From Cryobacterium roopkundense (GTDB lineage: Bacteria; Actinomycetota; Actinomycetes; Actinomycetales; Microbacteriaceae): 64,000 nt of DNA. The stretch is from assembly GCF_014200405.1 (NCBI RefSeq), contig NZ_JACHBQ010000001.1:2976001-3040000 (forward strand), read 5' to 3'. Shown here in pieces: positions 50,360-60,187 of this stretch; position 1 is the stretch's first letter; each line of letters starts with the position of its first letter. The translations under genes and the position numbers were made by a program. Below the pieces are notes generated by a model, which saw only the letters and a program-made list of their open reading frames with translations, did no database searches and had not been told where the DNA came from.

Positions 50360-51139
50360 CTAAGCGGATGCCGTGCGCGGCGCGAGCGTGGGGATGAGCT
50401 CGTCGAGGAACGCGGCAGTGTCGAGCCAACCTTCCACGGCCACGCACTCCACGCCGAGCACCTTCACGGGGTAGTCGTTGCCGTTCTCGTCGAGCCGGTC
50501 GCCCACGAACAGCATGTCGGAAAGCGGCACGCCCGTGAGCTCGGCCAGGCGTTTCATGCCGTAGGCCTTGTCGATGCCCCGGCGGGTGATGTCAACGGAT
50601 GTCGACCCTCCCGACCGCACCTCGAGGTCGGGCAGCAGCGCCTGCACGGCCTCGCGCAGGGCATTCTTCTTGTCGCCGCTCGGGTCCCACAGAACCTTCT
50701 TCGCCACGGGAGCGGCCTGTCCGAGGGCGGAGAAGGTGATCTGCGAGCCGCGGTCTTCGAGAATGTCGCCCCAGGTCTCGCTCTCCCAGAATCCGAGGTC
50801 CCGGGCCGCGGTTTCGACGGCGGCGAGCGCACGCGCCTTCTCGTCGTCGCTGAGATTCTCGGCGTAGATCTGCTGCCAGGACCCCTCGGAGTGCCGGTAG
50901 TACTGCGTGCCGCAGGTGGGCAGCAGGTACAGGCGCGATAGGGCCTCTGCGCTGACGTTCTCGAGGTTGTCGATCAACTGCATCTCAAACTGGCTGAAGC
51001 GGCCACCGGAGATCACGCAGACATCGGCCACATCGAGCAGGCGCACGAGCAGGGCAGCCATGCGCGGGTCCAACGGGGACTTCGACGCGGCCAGGGTATC
51101 ATCGAGGTCGAAGGCGACAAGACGAGGGAATTCGGGCAT
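50360..51139 (-). CDS. HAD-IIB family phosphatase
   Basis: A 259-residue HAD hydrolase. Motif I is VAFDLDDTLA with nucleophile Asp 11 and acid Asp 13, motif II is VCVISGGRF, and motif IV is FVGDRLDENGND near residue 215. A cap domain sits between. The fold resembles phosphomannomutase/sucrose-phosphatase-type HAD-IIB enzymes. The substrate is probably a sugar phosphate, but is not defined. The convergent zinc-ribbon gene ends 6 bp away. Confidence 0.88.
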   Translation of the reverse strand: MPEFPRLVAFDLDDTLAASKSPLDPRMAALLVRLLDVADVCVISGGRFSQFEMQLIDNLENVSAEALSRLYLLPTCGTQYYRHSEGSWQQIYAENLSDDEKARALAAVETAARDLGFWESETWGDILEDRGSQITFSALGQAAPVAKKVLWDPSGDKKNALREAVQALLPDLEVRSGGSTSVDITRRGIDKAYGMKRLAELTGVPLSDMLFVGDRLDENGNDYPVKVLGVECVAVEGWLDTAAFLDELIPTLAPRTASA

Positions 51140-51415
51140 GAGTGCGTTTCCTTACGGTCGGCGCCCGCGCGATTCTCCGGCCCGCCGACCGCCTCGCATG
51201 AGCGACGTTCAGCATACCGGACGCCCCCGACGCGACGCTGGGGCGCCCGCTGCTCGAGGCTTGCCGCGCGCGACCAGCGCGAGATGGTGCGCACGAAACC
51301 GGCTCGCGCGAAGGGTCCGGCGCCCGAAACCGGCTCGCGCTCGCGGTATACCAAGCGCAGGAGCCGGATACGCCCGCACCACCTGAGTGGGCGCCTCGAC
51401 CAACGGATGCCGCGG

Positions 51416-52450
51416 CTACTTACCTGGACTACCGCGGGAGGCGAAGCGCTGCTGCAAGAGCACCGCGACCACGATGATGACGCCCTTTGCCACGTTCTGC
51501 ACCGAGGTCGAGAGGTTGTTCTGGGTGAAGACGTTGATGAGCGTGCTGAAGATAAGAATTCCGAGCACTGATCCCACAATGGTGCCGCGTCCGCCGATCA
51601 GCAGGGTGCCGCCCACCACGACTGCGGCGATCACGTCGAGCTCGTAGAGCAAGCCGTGTGTGGACGTGCCGACAGTGGTGCGGCCGAGCATCATCACGGC
51701 GGCGATGCCGGCAGTGAGGCCCGAGAGCATGTAGACGTAAACCATGTGGCGTTGTACTTTGATGCCGGCAAGTCGGCTGGCCTCGGCATTGCCGCCCACG
51801 GCCACGGTGCGCCGGCCGAAGGTGGTGCGGTTGAGCAGAATCCAGCCGGCCACCGCCACGAGCAGGAAGATCCAGATCAGGATCGGAACGCCGAGCAGGT
51901 CGGCGCGAAAGAACTCCAGGAAGCCCTGGTCGCTCACGATCTGGGTCGACCGGTTCGAGATGAGTTCGGCGAGACCGCGCGCGCCGACGAGCATGGCAAG
52001 TGTCGCCATGAACGCCACCACTCTGCCGTAGGCGATCACCACGCCGTTTACCAGCCCGGCCAGGGTACCAACGGCGAGTGCGATCACCACAATCAGCAGC
52101 CAGGAGGTCTGTGCGGAGGCGAGCTGCACAGCGGTGAGGCTCGCCATGGTGGACGCCAGGCCCATCACCGAGCCCACCGAGAGGTCAATGCCCCCGGCGG
52201 TGATGACAAATGTCATTCCCACGCACATCACGCCGAGGACCGAGGCGTAGCGGATGATGGTGACGAAGTTGTCGAAGCTGGCGAACCGGTCGCCTGCGGT
52301 GAGGGTTCCCACCAGGATCAGCACCGCGAAGGCGATGACCAGCCCGAGGTTGCGGCCGGCAGAGCCACCGAGCATCCGCTTCAGTAGTGAGGGCGGGGCG
52401 TCGTGCGCCTGCGGGGTCGGCGGGGCCGTCTGGGTGATCTGCTCGCTCAT
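51416..52450 (-). CDS. Sugar ABC transporter permease (RbsC-like)
   Basis: A 344-residue protein with about ten transmembrane helices and the BPD_transp_2 signature (TFVITAGGIDLSVGSVMGLA; AVVVGGTLLIGGRGTIVGS), as in ribose, xylose and galactose importers. The N-terminal cytoplasmic tail is short. The start ATG overlaps the ATPase stop (ATGA), so the two are translationally coupled. The solute is unknown. Its partners are the ATPase upstream and the lipoprotein on the opposite strand. Confidence 0.92.
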   Translation of the reverse strand: MSEQITQTAPPTPQAHDAPPSLLKRMLGGSAGRNLGLVIAFAVLILVGTLTAGDRFASFDNFVTIIRYASVLGVMCVGMTFVITAGGIDLSVGSVMGLASTMASLTAVQLASAQTSWLLIVVIALAVGTLAGLVNGVVIAYGRVVAFMATLAMLVGARGLAELISNRSTQIVSDQGFLEFFRADLLGVPILIWIFLLVAVAGWILLNRTTFGRRTVAVGGNAEASRLAGIKVQRHMVYVYMLSGLTAGIAAVMMLGRTTVGTSTHGLLYELDVIAAVVVGGTLLIGGRGTIVGSVLGILIFSTLINVFTQNNLSTSVQNVAKGVIIVVAVLLQQRFASRGSPGK

Positions 52451-53961
52451 GCGGCACTTCCTCTCATGACCAGATCGAGCACGCCCGGCTCGTCGATGTC
52501 GTTGGCATTGGTGGTGGTGAGAACGTCGCCGTCGCTGATGACCAGCACGCGGTCGGCCAGGCCGAGCACCTCGTCGATCTCGCTCGACACGACGATGATG
52601 GCGGTGCCGGCTTCGGCGAGTCGACGGATGAGGCTGTAAATCTCGGCCCGCGCGCCCACGTCGACGCCGCGGGTGGGTTCGTCCAGCAGCAGCACGGCGG
52701 TGCCGTGCACGAGCCAGCGGGCGAGCAGGATCTTCTGCTGGTTTCCGCCGGACAGCGTGCGCGTGACCATGTCGGGATTAGCGGGTCGCAGCTCGAGGGC
52801 CTCGATCTGCTCCCGCGCGGCCTGGCGCTCGCGCCGCTCGTTCAGGAACCCGCTGCGGGCGAAGCGCCCGAACGACGAGAGCGTGACGTTTTTGAAGATC
52901 GGCTCGTCGAGAATCAGGCCCTGGCTCTTGCGCTCCTCGGGAGAGAGTCCGATGCCGGCGGCGACGGCGGCCGCCACCGAACCGGGGCGCAGCGCCTCAC
53001 CGTTCACGGTAACGGTGCCGCTCGTGCTGCGGCGAGCGCCGTAGATGGCCTCGAGAATCTCGGAGCGGCCGGAGCCGACGAGGCCGGCGAGTCCCACGAC
53101 CTCTCCGGCCCGCACTTCGAACGAGACGTTGCGGAATACGCCGCGCACGCCGAGCTCGTGGCAGCTCAGCACCACCGGGGCATCCGCTGCGATCGGCTCG
53201 GCGGCGGGAAAGACGTTGTCCACGTCGCGGCCGGTCATCAGGCGGATGAGTTCCGGAGTCGACGTGTCCGTCACGCTCAGGCCGGTGGCCGTGCTTCTGC
53301 CGTCTTTGATCACCGTGATGCGATCGCCGATACGGCGAATCTCGGCGAGGCGATGCGAGATGTAGACCACGGCGATGCCCTGGGCCGTGAGCTCCTTGAC
53401 CACGCGAAAGAGGTTCTCCACCTCTTGCGAGTCCAGCACGGCGCTCGGTTCGTCCATGATGATGAGCCGAGTGTCGCGGGAGAGCGCACGGGCCATGCTG
53501 ACTATCTGCTTGTTGGCCGCCGACAGCGAGCCCACCTCCGTGCGCGGGGAGATTTCGCCGTGGCCGAGGCGGGTGAGGATCTCGGCGGTGCGTGCGTTGG
53601 CGGATGCGACGTGCAGCAGACCGCCGGTGGCCTGTTCGTGGCCGAGGAAGATGTTCTCCGCGATGGTGAGGCCGTCGACCACGTCGAGTTCCTGGTACAT
53701 CGTGGCGATGCCGCGTTCGAGTGCCGCGACAGGGCCGCCGATGGTGATTCGCTCACCCTGCCAGAAGATCTCTCCGGAGTCGGGCTGGTACGCGCCGGAG
53801 AGCGTCTTGATGAGCGTGGACTTGCCGGCGCCGTTTTGGCCGAGCACGCAGTGCACCTCGCCGGCACGCACAGAAAGGTCGACGCCCTGGAGAGCTTTTA
53901 CCCCGGCGAAACTCTTTGTGAGCCCACGAACCTCAAGTAGTGGATGGTCGACAGTGATCAT
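52447..53961 (-). CDS. Sugar ABC transporter ATP-binding protein (RbsA/MglA-like, two ABC domains)
   Basis: A 504-residue ATPase with two ABC units. The first has Walker A GQNGAGKST at residues 41-49, signature LSAANKQIVSMA and Walker B LIIMDEPSA. The second has the degenerate Walker A GLVGSGRSE and signature LSGGNQQKILLARW, as usual in the family, where only one site is catalytically complete. It heads the ATPase-permease operon, divergent from the binding-protein gene 210 bp away. It energises import of a monosaccharide or polyol. Confidence 0.94.
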   Translation of the reverse strand: MITVDHPLLEVRGLTKSFAGVKALQGVDLSVRAGEVHCVLGQNGAGKSTLIKTLSGAYQPDSGEIFWQGERITIGGPVAALERGIATMYQELDVVDGLTIAENIFLGHEQATGGLLHVASANARTAEILTRLGHGEISPRTEVGSLSAANKQIVSMARALSRDTRLIIMDEPSAVLDSQEVENLFRVVKELTAQGIAVVYISHRLAEIRRIGDRITVIKDGRSTATGLSVTDTSTPELIRLMTGRDVDNVFPAAEPIAADAPVVLSCHELGVRGVFRNVSFEVRAGEVVGLAGLVGSGRSEILEAIYGARRSTSGTVTVNGEALRPGSVAAAVAAGIGLSPEERKSQGLILDEPIFKNVTLSSFGRFARSGFLNERRERQAAREQIEALELRPANPDMVTRTLSGGNQQKILLARWLVHGTAVLLLDEPTRGVDVGARAEIYSLIRRLAEAGTAIIVVSSEIDEVLGLADRVLVISDGDVLTTTNANDIDEPGVLDLVMRGSAA

Positions 53962-54170
53962 GCGAAAAACCTAACACAGGATCGGTACTTACGTCGATCA
54001 ACATCAATAAGTTGCACGTGAACTGTCATCATCTGCTATCGTTCAACTCGTCAGCGTCGACGCCTCCTCAGTTGTTCGACAATTGCCCCGCATCGGCCGC
54101 CGGCAGCACAGCAGCACGACACAGCACCGCACCCGTACCTGCAGCAATTCACTGAGCCAGAGGGAACCAC

Positions 54171-55217
54171 ATGCTTGCACCACGCACTTTCCGCCGCAGA
54201 ATGCTTTTCGCCGCCGGCACCTCGCTGGCCGTCGTCGGCCTGATCACCGGCTGCACGGCGGGCGGCGGCACCACGAACGCCCAACCCACGAACGCGAGCG
54301 TCGAAGGCAACGAAGCCCAGGGCGACACCATCGTGATCGGCTTCTCGGGGCCGGCGGCCGACCACGGCTGGCTCGGTGCCATCAACAACGCGGCGATCGC
54401 CGAGGCCGAGAAGTACGAGGACATCGACCTCATAATCGCCGAGGGCACCAACGACGCCAACCTGCAGATCAGCCAGGTAGAGGGCTTCATCAACGACAAG
54501 GTCGACGCTATCGTGCTGCTGCCCACCGACGGCGCCGCCCTCACCGAGGTCGCCATCCAGGCCATGGAGGCCGGCATTCCGGTGATCAACGTGGACCGCG
54601 AGTTCTCCAGCACCTTCGCCGCCCGCGCCACCATCCTTGGTGACAACTACGGCATGGGCGTGAGCGCCGGCACCTACATCTGCGAGGAACTCGACGGCAA
54701 CGCCGACGCCGTGGTCGCCGAGATCGCCGGCATCGACTCGCTCCCCCTCACCCAGGAGCGCAGCGCCGGCTTCGCCCAGGCGCTCAGCGATTGCGGAATG
54801 TCCGTCACGAACCGCGTAGCCGCCGACTTCACAGTGGCGGGCGGTGAGGCCACCACGAGCCAGCTGCTCGCCGCCGCGCCGCAGATCGACGCCCTCTGGA
54901 ACCACGACGACGACCAGGGCATCGGCGTGCTCGCCGCCATCGACGCCGCCGGACGCGACGAGTTCATCATGGTCGGTGGCGCTGGATCTGCCAACGCCAT
55001 GCGCCTGATCCAGGCCGGCGACAGCGTGATGAAGGCCACCGTGGTGTACCCGTCCACCCAGGCCGCAGACGGCATCCGCTTGGCTCGCTTGCTCGTGCAG
55101 GACAAGGCCATGAGCGACCTCGTCGAGGTGGAGATCCCGAACCGGATCGTTCTCAACGCTCCCGTCGTGACGAGCGAGAACGTGGAGCAGTACCTGCCGA
55201 CCGCCTTCGAGTCCTAA
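54171..55217 (+). CDS. Sugar ABC transporter substrate-binding lipoprotein
   Basis: A 348-residue lipoprotein with a twin-arginine-like N-terminus (TFRRRMLFAAG) and lipobox ITGC (Cys 28). The mature part is a type-I periplasmic binding protein: GDTIVIGFSGPAADHGWLGA, VDAIVLLPTDGAALTEVA and LWNHDDDQGIGVLAAIDAAG. Members bind sugars such as ribose, xylose or inositol; the ligand is unknown. Together with the divergent permease/ATPase operon it forms one importer, with the shared promoter region between 53962 and 54170. Confidence 0.92.
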   Translation: MLAPRTFRRRMLFAAGTSLAVVGLITGCTAGGGTTNAQPTNASVEGNEAQGDTIVIGFSGPAADHGWLGAINNAAIAEAEKYEDIDLIIAEGTNDANLQISQVEGFINDKVDAIVLLPTDGAALTEVAIQAMEAGIPVINVDREFSSTFAARATILGDNYGMGVSAGTYICEELDGNADAVVAEIAGIDSLPLTQERSAGFAQALSDCGMSVTNRVAADFTVAGGEATTSQLLAAAPQIDALWNHDDDQGIGVLAAIDAAGRDEFIMVGGAGSANAMRLIQAGDSVMKATVVYPSTQAADGIRLARLLVQDKAMSDLVEVEIPNRIVLNAPVVTSENVEQYLPTAFES

Positions 55218-55228
55218 CCGGCACGCCT

Positions 55229-55259
55229 CGTGGGGAGCGAGCCCGGCCCGCTCCCCACG
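55229..55259 (+). terminator. Strong stem-loop after the binding-protein gene
   Basis: An 11-bp perfect stem CGTGGGGAGCG/CGCTCCCCACG with a 9-base loop, between the binding protein and the dehydrogenase. It has no T-run, so it is more likely an mRNA stabiliser/attenuator that lets the binding protein be made in excess. Confidence 0.6.
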
Positions 55260-55283
55260 ACCACCAACAGAAAGAGTCTTCTC

Positions 55284-56483
55284 ATGAGCGCACTGCCCCT
55301 CCGCGTGGCACTGATCGGCCACGGATTCATGGGCGCCGCGCACTCCCAGGGTTGGCGCGTGGCCCCCCGATTCTTCGACCTGCCCCGGCAACCGGAGATG
55401 AGCATTCTCGTCGGACGCAACGCCGCCACGGCCGCCGAGGCCGCCGAGCGCTGGGGCTGGGCCGAGTCGTCCACCGACTGGCGGGCCGTGATCGACCGGC
55501 CCGACATCGACGTGATCGACATCGTGACCCCGGGCACGTCACACGCTGAAATCGCGATCGCCGCCCTCAACGCCGGCAAGCACGTACTCTGCGAGAAGCC
55601 CCTCGCCAACACGGTCGCCGAGGCGGCGGCCATGACGGATGCCGCGGCGCGCGCCTTTGAGCGCGGCGTGTACGCCATGGTGGGATTCACGTACCGTCGT
55701 GTTCCCGCCGCCACCCTCGCGCGCGACTTCGTGGCCGCCGGCAAGATCGGCCAGATTCGCCAGGTGCGGGTGAACTACCTGCAGGACTGGCTCGTCGACC
55801 CCGAATCGCCGCTCACCTGGCGCCTGCAGAAGGAGCTCGCCGGCTCCGGTGCCCTCGGCGACATCGGCGCCCACGCCATCGACCTCGCGCAGTTCATCAC
55901 CGGGCAGCGGCTCTCGAGCGTGTCGGGAATCATCGAGACGCTCGTGACCGAACGACCGCTCCTCGGCACGAAGCAGGGCCTCTCGGGCACCGCGACCACC
56001 GAGCGCGGCGCCGTGACCGTCGACGACGTGGCCCTGTTCACCGGGCGCTTCGAGGGCGGAGCCCTCGGCAGTTTCGAGGCCACCCGCTTCAGCACGGGTC
56101 GCAAGAACGCGTTCCGCATCGAGGTCGCCGGTTCCGACGGGGCGATCGCGTTCGATTTGGAAGACCTCAACACCCTGAGTTTCTTCGACGGCCACGCCGC
56201 GACCGGGCAGCAGGGCTTCACCCGCATTCTGGTGACCGAGCCGCAGCATCCGTATCTGGCTGCCTGGTGGCCGCCCGGACATATGCTCGGTTATGAGCAC
56301 GGTTTCACGCACCAGGCCAGGGATTTCGTGCACGCGATCGCGGCCGGCGAGCAGCCGACCCCGTCGTTTGCCGACGGCCTGCAGGTGCAGCGCGTGCTCG
56401 CCGCGGTCGAGGCCAGCTCCGACAACGGCAGCGCCTGGACCCGCACGCACGAACCCGCCCCCGAACTCGCAACGCAGAACTAG
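55284..56483 (+). CDS. Gfo/Idh/MocA family oxidoreductase (sugar/cyclitol dehydrogenase-like)
   Basis: A 399-residue NAD(P)-linked enzyme. The Rossmann fold starts at residue 6 ([17 protein letters not shown]), followed by [13 protein letters not shown] with the EKP motif. The C-terminal half has [14 protein letters not shown] (catalytic region) and PWRTHEP-like end motifs typical of the family. The cluster of importer, dehydrogenase and TIM-barrel isomerase suggests oxidation of an imported sugar or polyol. The ATG at 55284 has an AAAGAG site. The next gene starts 8 bp downstream. Confidence 0.92.
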   Translation: MSALPLRVALIGHGFMGAAHSQGWRVAPRFFDLPRQPEMSILVGRNAATAAEAAERWGWAESSTDWRAVIDRPDIDVIDIVTPGTSHAEIAIAALNAGKHVLCEKPLANTVAEAAAMTDAAARAFERGVYAMVGFTYRRVPAATLARDFVAAGKIGQIRQVRVNYLQDWLVDPESPLTWRLQKELAGSGALGDIGAHAIDLAQFITGQRLSSVSGIIETLVTERPLLGTKQGLSGTATTERGAVTVDDVALFTGRFEGGALGSFEATRFSTGRKNAFRIEVAGSDGAIAFDLEDLNTLSFFDGHAATGQQGFTRILVTEPQHPYLAAWWPPGHMLGYEHGFTHQARDFVHAIAAGEQPTPSFADGLQVQRVLAAVEASSDNGSAWTRTHEPAPELATQN

Positions 56484-56491
56484 GAGACATC

Positions 56492-57493
56492 ATGGCTCGC
56501 CCGATCACCCTCTTCACCGGCCAGTGGGCCGACCTGCCCTTCGAAGAAGTGGCCAGGCTCGCCTCCGGCTGGGGCTATGAGGGCCTCGAGATCGCTTGCT
56601 GGGGTGACCACCTCGACCCGTGGCGCTGGAACGACGAGGAGTACGTGGCGGGCAAGCTCGCCGTGCTCGAGAAATACAACCTCAAGGTGTGGGCCATCTC
56701 CAACCATCTCAAGGGCCAGGCGGTGTGCGACGACCCGATCGACCAGCGACACCGCGACATTCTGCCCGACGTGGTGTGGGGCGACGGCGACCCCGAGGGC
56801 GTGCGTCAGCGCGCCGCCGAAGAGATGAAACACACCGCCCGCCTCGCCGCCAAACTCGGCGTGAAGACCGTGATCGGCTTCACCGGTTCGTCGATCTGGA
56901 AGTACGTGGCCATGTTCCCGCCCGTGTCGCAGCAGCTCATCGACGCCGGCTACCAGGACTTCGCCGACCGCTGGAACCCCATCCTCGACGTGTTCGACGA
57001 GGTGGGCGTGCGCTTCGCTCACGAGGTGCACCCGAGCGAGATCGCGTTCGACTACTGGACCACGGTGCGCACGCTTGACGCCATCGGCCACCGGCCGGCG
57101 TTCGGCCTCAACTGGGACCCGAGCCACTTCGTCTGGCAGGACCTCGACCCGGTCAGTTTTCTCTGGGACTTCAAGGACCGCATCTACCACGTGGACTGCA
57201 AAGACACCAAGAAGCGGATGTCGAATGGCCGCAACGGCCGCCTCGGCTCCCTCCTGGCCTGGGCCGACCCCCGCCGCGGCTGGGACTTCATCTCCACAGG
57301 GCACGGCGACGTGCCGTGGGAAGACAGCTTCCGCATGCTCGACAGCATCGGCTACGACGGGCCGATTTCGGTGGAGTGGGAGGACGCCGGCATGGACCGC
57401 CTGATCGGCGCCCCGGAGGCCCTCGCCTTCGTGCGTTCGCTCACCTTCGACCCGCCCACCGCGGCCTTCGACGCCGCCTTCTCCGCCCGGTAG
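56492..57493 (+). CDS. Sugar phosphate isomerase/epimerase family (TIM barrel)
   Basis: A 333-residue Xyl-iso/AP_endonuc_2-type barrel. Probable metal ligands are in [29 protein letters not shown] and VEWEDAGMD, which are the Glu, Asp and His positions of the family. AGGAGAC precedes the ATG. Family members interconvert sugars or dehydrate inosose (IolE-like). The exact reaction here is unknown. It is cotranscribed with the preceding oxidoreductase. Confidence 0.9.
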   Translation: MARPITLFTGQWADLPFEEVARLASGWGYEGLEIACWGDHLDPWRWNDEEYVAGKLAVLEKYNLKVWAISNHLKGQAVCDDPIDQRHRDILPDVVWGDGDPEGVRQRAAEEMKHTARLAAKLGVKTVIGFTGSSIWKYVAMFPPVSQQLIDAGYQDFADRWNPILDVFDEVGVRFAHEVHPSEIAFDYWTTVRTLDAIGHRPAFGLNWDPSHFVWQDLDPVSFLWDFKDRIYHVDCKDTKKRMSNGRNGRLGSLLAWADPRRGWDFISTGHGDVPWEDSFRMLDSIGYDGPISVEWEDAGMDRLIGAPEALAFVRSLTFDPPTAAFDAAFSAR

Positions 57494-57547
57494 CCGGCCC
57501 CGCCGACCCTCGCCGCTTCCGGCGTCCCTCTGGTCGCTCTCCCCATT

Positions 57548-57665
57548 CCGCTGGTCGAGCAGTGGGCCCGCTCTTGGCCCGCGCCCGTCGAGACCCCGTG
57601 AGCCGGCCCCGCACATTGGCTCACGAGGCCTCGACACGCTCGCAAGCTCGCTGCTCGACCAGCGG
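57548..57665. repeat. REP-like palindromic element (third copy)
   Basis: A 15-bp perfect terminal inverted repeat (CCGCTGGTCGAGCAG at 57548-57562, and CTGCTCGACCAGCGG at 57651-57665) encloses inner arms such as GTGAGCC/GGCTCAC. It belongs to the same family as 13981-15541. Confidence 0.85.
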
Positions 57666-57753
57666 GGCGGAGGCGGGACGGAGGCGGGACGGAGGCGGGA
57701 CGGCGCGGGACGGCGCGGACGCGCGGGACGCGCGGACTGCGGCGGGGCGGGGG

Positions 57754-58950
57754 TCAGGCGGTGAGGGAGGCGACCATGGCCTCGATGCGGTCAGGCGAGA
57801 GGGCGTGGTGGATGGCGAGCATGCTCGCACCGAGGATGGCGGCGTTGGCGCCAGCACTCGACTGGGTGATCTGCAGGTGCTGGGTGGCCAGCGGGTTGGA
57901 GCGCGAGTAGACGACCTCACGCACGCCGGCGATCAGGTGCTCTCCGGCCTGTGCCATCGACCCGCCGAGCACGATCACGGACGGGTTCACCAGGTTCACG
58001 CACATGGTGAGCACCTCGCCCATATCCCGTCCGGCCTGGCGCACGGCCCGGATCGCCTCAAGGTTGCCCTGCTTCACGAGGTCCACGACGTGCTGGCTCG
58101 TGGTTACCGGAAGGCCCTGGGCCGCGAGCAACCTAGTGAGGGCCGCTCCGGAGGCGACGGCCTCGAGGCAGCCCTCGTTGCCGCAGCGGCAGGGCACTCC
58201 AGCGCCGCGCGCGATCTGCACGTGCCCGAGGTCGCCAGCGATGCCCTGCGCCCCGCGCTGCAGAAAGCCGCCCGAGATCACGCCCGCGCCGATGCCGGTG
58301 GCGACCTTCATGAAGATGAGATGGCCAGTGCCCGACCAGGCGAATTCCCGCTCGCCGAGCGCCATCAGGTTCACGTCGTTGTCCACGAGCACGGGAACGT
58401 GAAAGCGCTGCTGCAGCCAGCCGGGCACGTCGAAGCGGTCCCATCCCGGCATGATCGGTGGGTTGATCGGGCGGCCGCTCGTGTGCTCGACCGGTCCGGG
58501 CAGGCCCACGCCGATCGCCAGCAGGTCGGCGGTGGAACGCTTGCTGTCGCCGAACAACCGCGCACCGGCGTCGATCACCCAGTTCAGCACGGCCTCTGGA
58601 CCCTCGGAGATCTCCAGAAACGTGGAGTCCTGCACGAGAGTGCTGCCACCGAGGTCGCTCAGCGCGATGCGAACGTGGCTCGCGCCGATGTCCACCGCCA
58701 GCACGAACTTGTTACCGGACTGCAGGGCGAACTGCGAGGAGGGACGTCCCCCGGTTGACGTGGCGTTGCCGGCCGGGCCCACGAGGCCGAGGCGGGTGAG
58801 CGCGTCAACGCGCAGGGCCACGGTCGACCTGGCTAATCCGGAGAGGTCCGCGAGCTCGGTGCGAGTGCGTGGCTGACCATCACGCAACACCTGAAAGAGG
58901 TCACTAGCTCCGGCCGAGCCGAGGGCGCTGACGTGACTTATGTCGACCAT
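57754..58950 (-). CDS. ROK family transcriptional regulator
   Basis: A 398-residue regulator. The N-terminal winged helix is DLSGLARSTVALRVDALTRL. The ROK kinase-like domain has VDIGASHVRIALSDL, the DNDVNLMALGE motif, and the zinc-binding CRCGNEGCLEA. The ATG at 58950 is preferred to the frame's upstream codons. ROK repressors respond to sugars or sugar phosphates. The gene sits next to the sugar oxidation/uptake genes and probably controls them. It is convergent with the isomerase gene. Confidence 0.92.
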   Translation of the reverse strand: MVDISHVSALGSAGASDLFQVLRDGQPRTRTELADLSGLARSTVALRVDALTRLGLVGPAGNATSTGGRPSSQFALQSGNKFVLAVDIGASHVRIALSDLGGSTLVQDSTFLEISEGPEAVLNWVIDAGARLFGDSKRSTADLLAIGVGLPGPVEHTSGRPINPPIMPGWDRFDVPGWLQQRFHVPVLVDNDVNLMALGEREFAWSGTGHLIFMKVATGIGAGVISGGFLQRGAQGIAGDLGHVQIARGAGVPCRCGNEGCLEAVASGAALTRLLAAQGLPVTTSQHVVDLVKQGNLEAIRAVRQAGRDMGEVLTMCVNLVNPSVIVLGGSMAQAGEHLIAGVREVVYSRSNPLATQHLQITQSSAGANAAILGASMLAIHHALSPDRIEAMVASLTA

Positions 58951-59166
58951 CAGGCAATTCAACCACACGAATCGCCCGAACTCGTGACCTTTCGCAGCGG
59001 ATGCCGCGGCGCGGCATCCGCCGGCACGTCACCGCGCCCTTCTGGCCGCGCGCTACCGCCACAGCGGGCGCGGCCACCCGAAAGACGCACCCATCGGCAT
59101 CCGCTCGGCGCCGCCGTCGCCGGGCGCTACCGCCACAGCGGGCGCGATCCGCCACCCGGGCGCGCG
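58951..59166. other. Intergenic region between ROK and IS1595 genes
   Basis: It holds two copies of the 17-bp word (59050-59066 and 59124-59140) and several GCATCC words. No gene is seen. Confidence 0.5.
59050..59140. repeat. Two copies of the 17-bp intergenic word GCGCTACCGCCACAGCG
   Basis: Copies at 59050-59066 and 59124-59140, both preceded by GGCC- or CCGG-type bases and followed by GGCGCG. Identical in sequence to the copy at 714. Confidence 0.8.
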
Positions 59167-60174
59167 TCAGCGCCAGGGCAGGGTCAGGGAGGCCGTGTCG
59201 GCCGACGGACCCGGCAAACCCGCCGAGCCGGGCAGCGGGGCGGGCCGGGTGCGGCCGGTCTTGAGCAGTGACTGGTAGGTGACCGGCTGCCCGGCCACGG
59301 CATACCCGAGCAGGGTATGGAACAGCTGGCCACGGCTGCCGGAGTGCCGCCGGTTGAACCTGAACACCCACTCGTCGACGTAGGCCGGCAGGTGCTCCAC
59401 GCTCACCGCGCCCTGCCGCGGACCCATCAGCCAGTGGTTCGCCTGGAACACCACCCGACGCACGGCGGGCAGCACCTCACGGATGGGCGCGCCCGGCGCC
59501 ACCACGGGGCGGGCCGCGTGCTCGTAACGGTCCCGAATTCCGGCGGGATACGCCGACCAGTCGTGCGTCACGACCCGACTACCGGGCTCTACCGATTCCA
59601 GCAGAAAGCTGGCCAGTTGCGGCGTTCCGGCGTTGGGGATGGCGGCGAGCCGGGTGCGGCCGAGCCCCGTGGCATCCACTTCCACTGCTACCGCGAAGAG
59701 CACCCGGCTGAGCGAACCGCGGCCCGGAACCGAGCCGCCGAGATAGGACACGTCCAGTTCCACGTTGCCGCGCAGGCGCTCCCGGCCGGGTTGCACCATC
59801 ACAGACCGGTAGCGGTGCAGCATGGCCCACGCGGTCTGCAGGGACCCGAGTCCCATCTCGCGGTGCAACTGGGCGGCCGAGAGCCCGGCCTTGCTGTTCA
59901 CGAGCAGCCAGGCCGCGCTGAACCACACGGCGAGCGACGTGCGAGTGCCGTGGAAGACTGTTCCCGCCATCGCGGAGACGCGCTTGCCGCAGCCCGCGCA
60001 GCGCCATCGCTGATCCACCGCGCGCCAGCCGTGTTCGTGGGCGCAGGCCGGGCAGGTGAATCCGTTCGGCCAACGCAACCAGTCGAGGTAATCGAGGCAC
60101 TTCCACTCTTCATCGAACCATATGCGCAGGTCTGCATATGAGTTCGGGTAAGCGGGTCGTGCCACTGTCGGCAT
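59167..60174 (-). CDS. IS1595-family (ISXO2-like) transposase
   Basis: A 335-residue protein. The N-terminal zinc ribbon has Cys 41, 44, 59 and 62 (FTCPACAHEHGW; RWRCAGCGKR). The ISXO2-like DDE domain follows with ELDVSYLGG, THDWSAYPAG and the C-terminal FNRRHSGSRGQLFHTLLGY. The ATG at 60174 is preferred because it precedes PTVARPAYPNSYADLRIWF. No matching terminal repeat is visible on the downstream side, so the gene may be an immobile or domesticated copy. Confidence 0.85.
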   Translation of the reverse strand: MPTVARPAYPNSYADLRIWFDEEWKCLDYLDWLRWPNGFTCPACAHEHGWRAVDQRWRCAGCGKRVSAMAGTVFHGTRTSLAVWFSAAWLLVNSKAGLSAAQLHREMGLGSLQTAWAMLHRYRSVMVQPGRERLRGNVELDVSYLGGSVPGRGSLSRVLFAVAVEVDATGLGRTRLAAIPNAGTPQLASFLLESVEPGSRVVTHDWSAYPAGIRDRYEHAARPVVAPGAPIREVLPAVRRVVFQANHWLMGPRQGAVSVEHLPAYVDEWVFRFNRRHSGSRGQLFHTLLGYAVAGQPVTYQSLLKTGRTRPAPLPGSAGLPGPSADTASLTLPWR

Positions 60175-60187
60175 GTTCCCCACCCTA

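Noticed and set aside
51140..51415. Small genes in the HAD-permease gap
   Set aside because: Only short GC-rich frames with tandem CGAAACCGGCTCGCGC words are present. They have no ribosome site, and their composition matches antisense or intergenic DNA.
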